Assembly: GCA_903848435.1 (NCBI GenBank)
Contig: CAINGG010000424.1
Location: forward strand, 1 to 5,911
From: an uncultured Actinomycetes bacterium
GTDB lineage: Bacteria; Actinomycetota; Actinomycetes; S36-B12
Length of the DNA stretch: 5,911 nt
Direction: 5' to 3'
The notes under the pieces were generated by a model. The model had not been told where the DNA came from, made no database searches, and was given only the letters and a program-made list of their open reading frames with translations. Within the stretch, counting starts at the first letter, position 1. Every line of letters starts with the position of its first letter. A program made the translations under genes and the position numbers. Shown piece after piece: positions 4,799-5,911 of the stretch.

Positions 4799-5911
4799 TC
4801 AGAGCCGCACCGCCTTGTCGTCCGTGGTGACCCCGCGCGTGTCGAAGAAGCGATGGGAGCGTCGGGCGAGGCCGTCGACGTCGTACGCCGCGTGGTTCTG
4901 CAGCAGGATGCACACGTCGGCACCGTCGAGAGCCGAGTCCAGGTCGGTGACGGTCGTGAGAGTGGTGCCGCCCAGGTGCCACGACTCCACGTGGGGGTCG
5001 TGGAAGCTCACCCGGGCGCCCTTGTCGATGAGCTGCTGGGCGATGGGCTTGGCCGGCGACTCGCGCTGATCGGCGATATCGGGCTTGTAGGTGACCCCCA
5101 GCAGCAGGACGTTGGCTCCGCGCAGCGCCTTGCCGTCTTCATTGAGGATGTCCTGGACTCGGCGTACGACGTAGGCCGGCATGCCCGCGTTGATCTCCTG
5201 GGCGAGCTCGACGAACCTGAAGGGATAGCCCAGCTTCGCCTGCACCTGGTAGGAGAGGTAGTTGGGATCGATCGGAATGCAGTGGCCGCCCACCCCGGGC
5301 CCGGGGTAGAACGCCTGGAATCCGAAGGGCTTGCTGCGCGCGGCTTCGATCACATCCCACAGGTCGATGCCGAGTTCGTGGCAGAAGCGGGCCATCTCAT
5401 TGACGAGCGCGATGTTGATGTGGCGGTAGGTGTTTTCGAGGAGCTTGGCCATCTCGGCCTCGCGTGTGCCTCGCGCACGCACGACGGTGTCGACGAAACG
5501 ACCGTAGAAGTCCGCCGCGGCATCCGTGCACGCGGGCGTGTGCCCCCCCACCACCTTGGGGGTGTTGCGCATGCCGTACGTGGGATTGCCCGGGTCGATG
5601 CGCTCGGGACTGAAGGCCAGGTGGAAGTCCTCCCCCGCGACGAGTCCCTTCGCCTCGAGGAGAGGGCGCACCTCGTCGTCGGTGGTGCCGGGGTAGGTGG
5701 TGGACTCGAGCACGATCAGGTGGCCCGGGCGAAGGTGCGCGGCGATCGCTCGCGTGGCACCGAGCACCGGGCCGAGGTCCGGACCGCCTTCGGGCGTCAG
5801 CGGGGTGGGCACGCAGATGACGATCGCGTCAGCATCGGCGATGACCGACGCGTCAGTGGTGGCCTCGAAGCCGGCCGCCAGCATCGTGGCGATGTCGTCG
5901 TCGGAGAGGTC
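4799..5911 (-). CDS. Nucleotide-sugar 6-dehydrogenase, UDP-GlcNAc dehydrogenase (WbpA/VipA)-like, 5'-truncated by window edge
   Basis: This NAD-dependent enzyme oxidises C6 of a UDP-sugar in two steps to the uronic acid. The frame is open to the right edge, giving 370 visible residues. Against about 430 for the family, roughly 60 are missing, including the GxGxxG nucleotide-binding loop. The ATG at 5884 is internal because family-like sequence (DLSDDDIAT) continues upstream. Numbering from that ATG, visible signs are VICVPTPLTPEGGPDL (22-37), VLESTTYPGTT (58-68), AFSPERIDPGN (90-100), AKLLENTYRHINIALVNE (146-163), and the catalytic loop GPGVGGHCIPIDPNYL (195-210) with the nucleophile Cys202 (codon 5281-5279). 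LLGVTYKPDIADQRESPA (261-278) is in the C-terminal UDP-binding domain. The SPER-DPGN segment and the PNYLSYQ context favour the UDP-GlcNAc dehydrogenase branch over UDP-glucose or UDP-ManNAc enzymes; the exact substrate is inferred. It is the first visible gene of the minus-strand operon, just ahead of the exporter, and probably supplies an acidic sugar for the exported polymer. Confidence 0.92.
   Translation of the reverse strand, partial: DLSDDDIATMLAAGFEATTDASVIADADAIVICVPTPLTPEGGPDLGPVLGATRAIAAHLRPGHLIVLESTTYPGTTDDEVRPLLEAKGLVAGEDFHLAFSPERIDPGNPTYGMRNTPKVVGGHTPACTDAAADFYGRFVDTVVRARGTREAEMAKLLENTYRHINIALVNEMARFCHELGIDLWDVIEAARSKPFGFQAFYPGPGVGGHCIPIDPNYLSYQVQAKLGYPFRFVELAQEINAGMPAYVVRRVQDILNEDGKALRGANVLLLGVTYKPDIADQRESPAKPIAQQLIDKGARVSFHDPHVESWHLGGTTLTTVTDLDSALDGADVCILLQNHAAYDVDGLARRSHRFFDTRGVTTDDKAVRL
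5292..5307. repeat. 16-bp perfect palindrome in the dehydrogenase active-site codons
   Basis: ACCCCGGGCCCGGGGT reads the same on both strands. It lies in the codons for the Pro-Gly-Pro-Gly-Val stretch just before the catalytic Cys, so protein constraint plus GC-rich codon choice explains it well. With no loop it could form only a small cruciform. It is recorded as structure, with no function claimed. Confidence 0.6.

Noticed and set aside
4764..4982. Permease start at GTG 4982
   Set aside because: It would overlap the dehydrogenase C-terminus by about 184 bp, and the added residues are an Arg/His/Pro-rich shadow with no family match.
5292..5307. 16-bp palindrome as a regulator binding site
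   Set aside because: It sits within invariant active-site codons far from any gene start; protein sequence plus GC-rich codon choice explains it.

Overview
This is a high-GC window (about two-thirds G+C by eye) with GTG and probable TTG starts, genes packed end to end, and protein families typical of Gram-positive high-GC bacteria. An actinobacterium is the most likely source, possibly Micrococcales; this is inferred from composition and gene types, and no marker gene fixes the taxon. The window is a surface-glycopolymer locus with six genes and almost no intergenic DNA. Two genes are cut by the window edges.

Plus strand, 1-1918: two consecutive sulfotransferase genes separated by two bases. 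The first lacks its N-terminus at the left edge. It is a classic PAPS-dependent sulfotransferase with an unusual C-terminal Ala/Pro-rich linker and two hydrophobic segments. The second is complete (358 aa), soluble, and from a visibly different sulfotransferase subgroup.

Minus strand, 5911-1915 (read right to left): a four-gene polysaccharide operon. It encodes a nucleotide-sugar 6-dehydrogenase (start outside the right edge) with features of the UDP-GlcNAc dehydrogenase branch; an ABC-2 type polysaccharide/teichoic-acid export permease; its TagH/Wzt-type ATPase; and a GT4-like glycosyltransferase. Gaps and overlaps are about 35 bp (start uncertain), a 14 bp overlap, and 1 bp, which indicates co-transcription and translational coupling.

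The two gene sets converge and overlap by four bases at a CTAG palindrome that supplies the TAG stop for both strands, so there is no room for an intergenic terminator. The combined picture (inference) is synthesis of a uronic-acid sugar donor, assembly by a glycosyltransferase, export through a two-component ABC transporter, and possible sulfation of the polymer or a related lipid or glycan by two PAPS-dependent enzymes. A sulfated, uronic-acid-containing actinobacterial cell-surface polymer is the hypothesis most worth testing. No RNA genes, mobile elements, CRISPR arrays or clear promoters were seen, and there is no gene-free stretch longer than about 35 bp.
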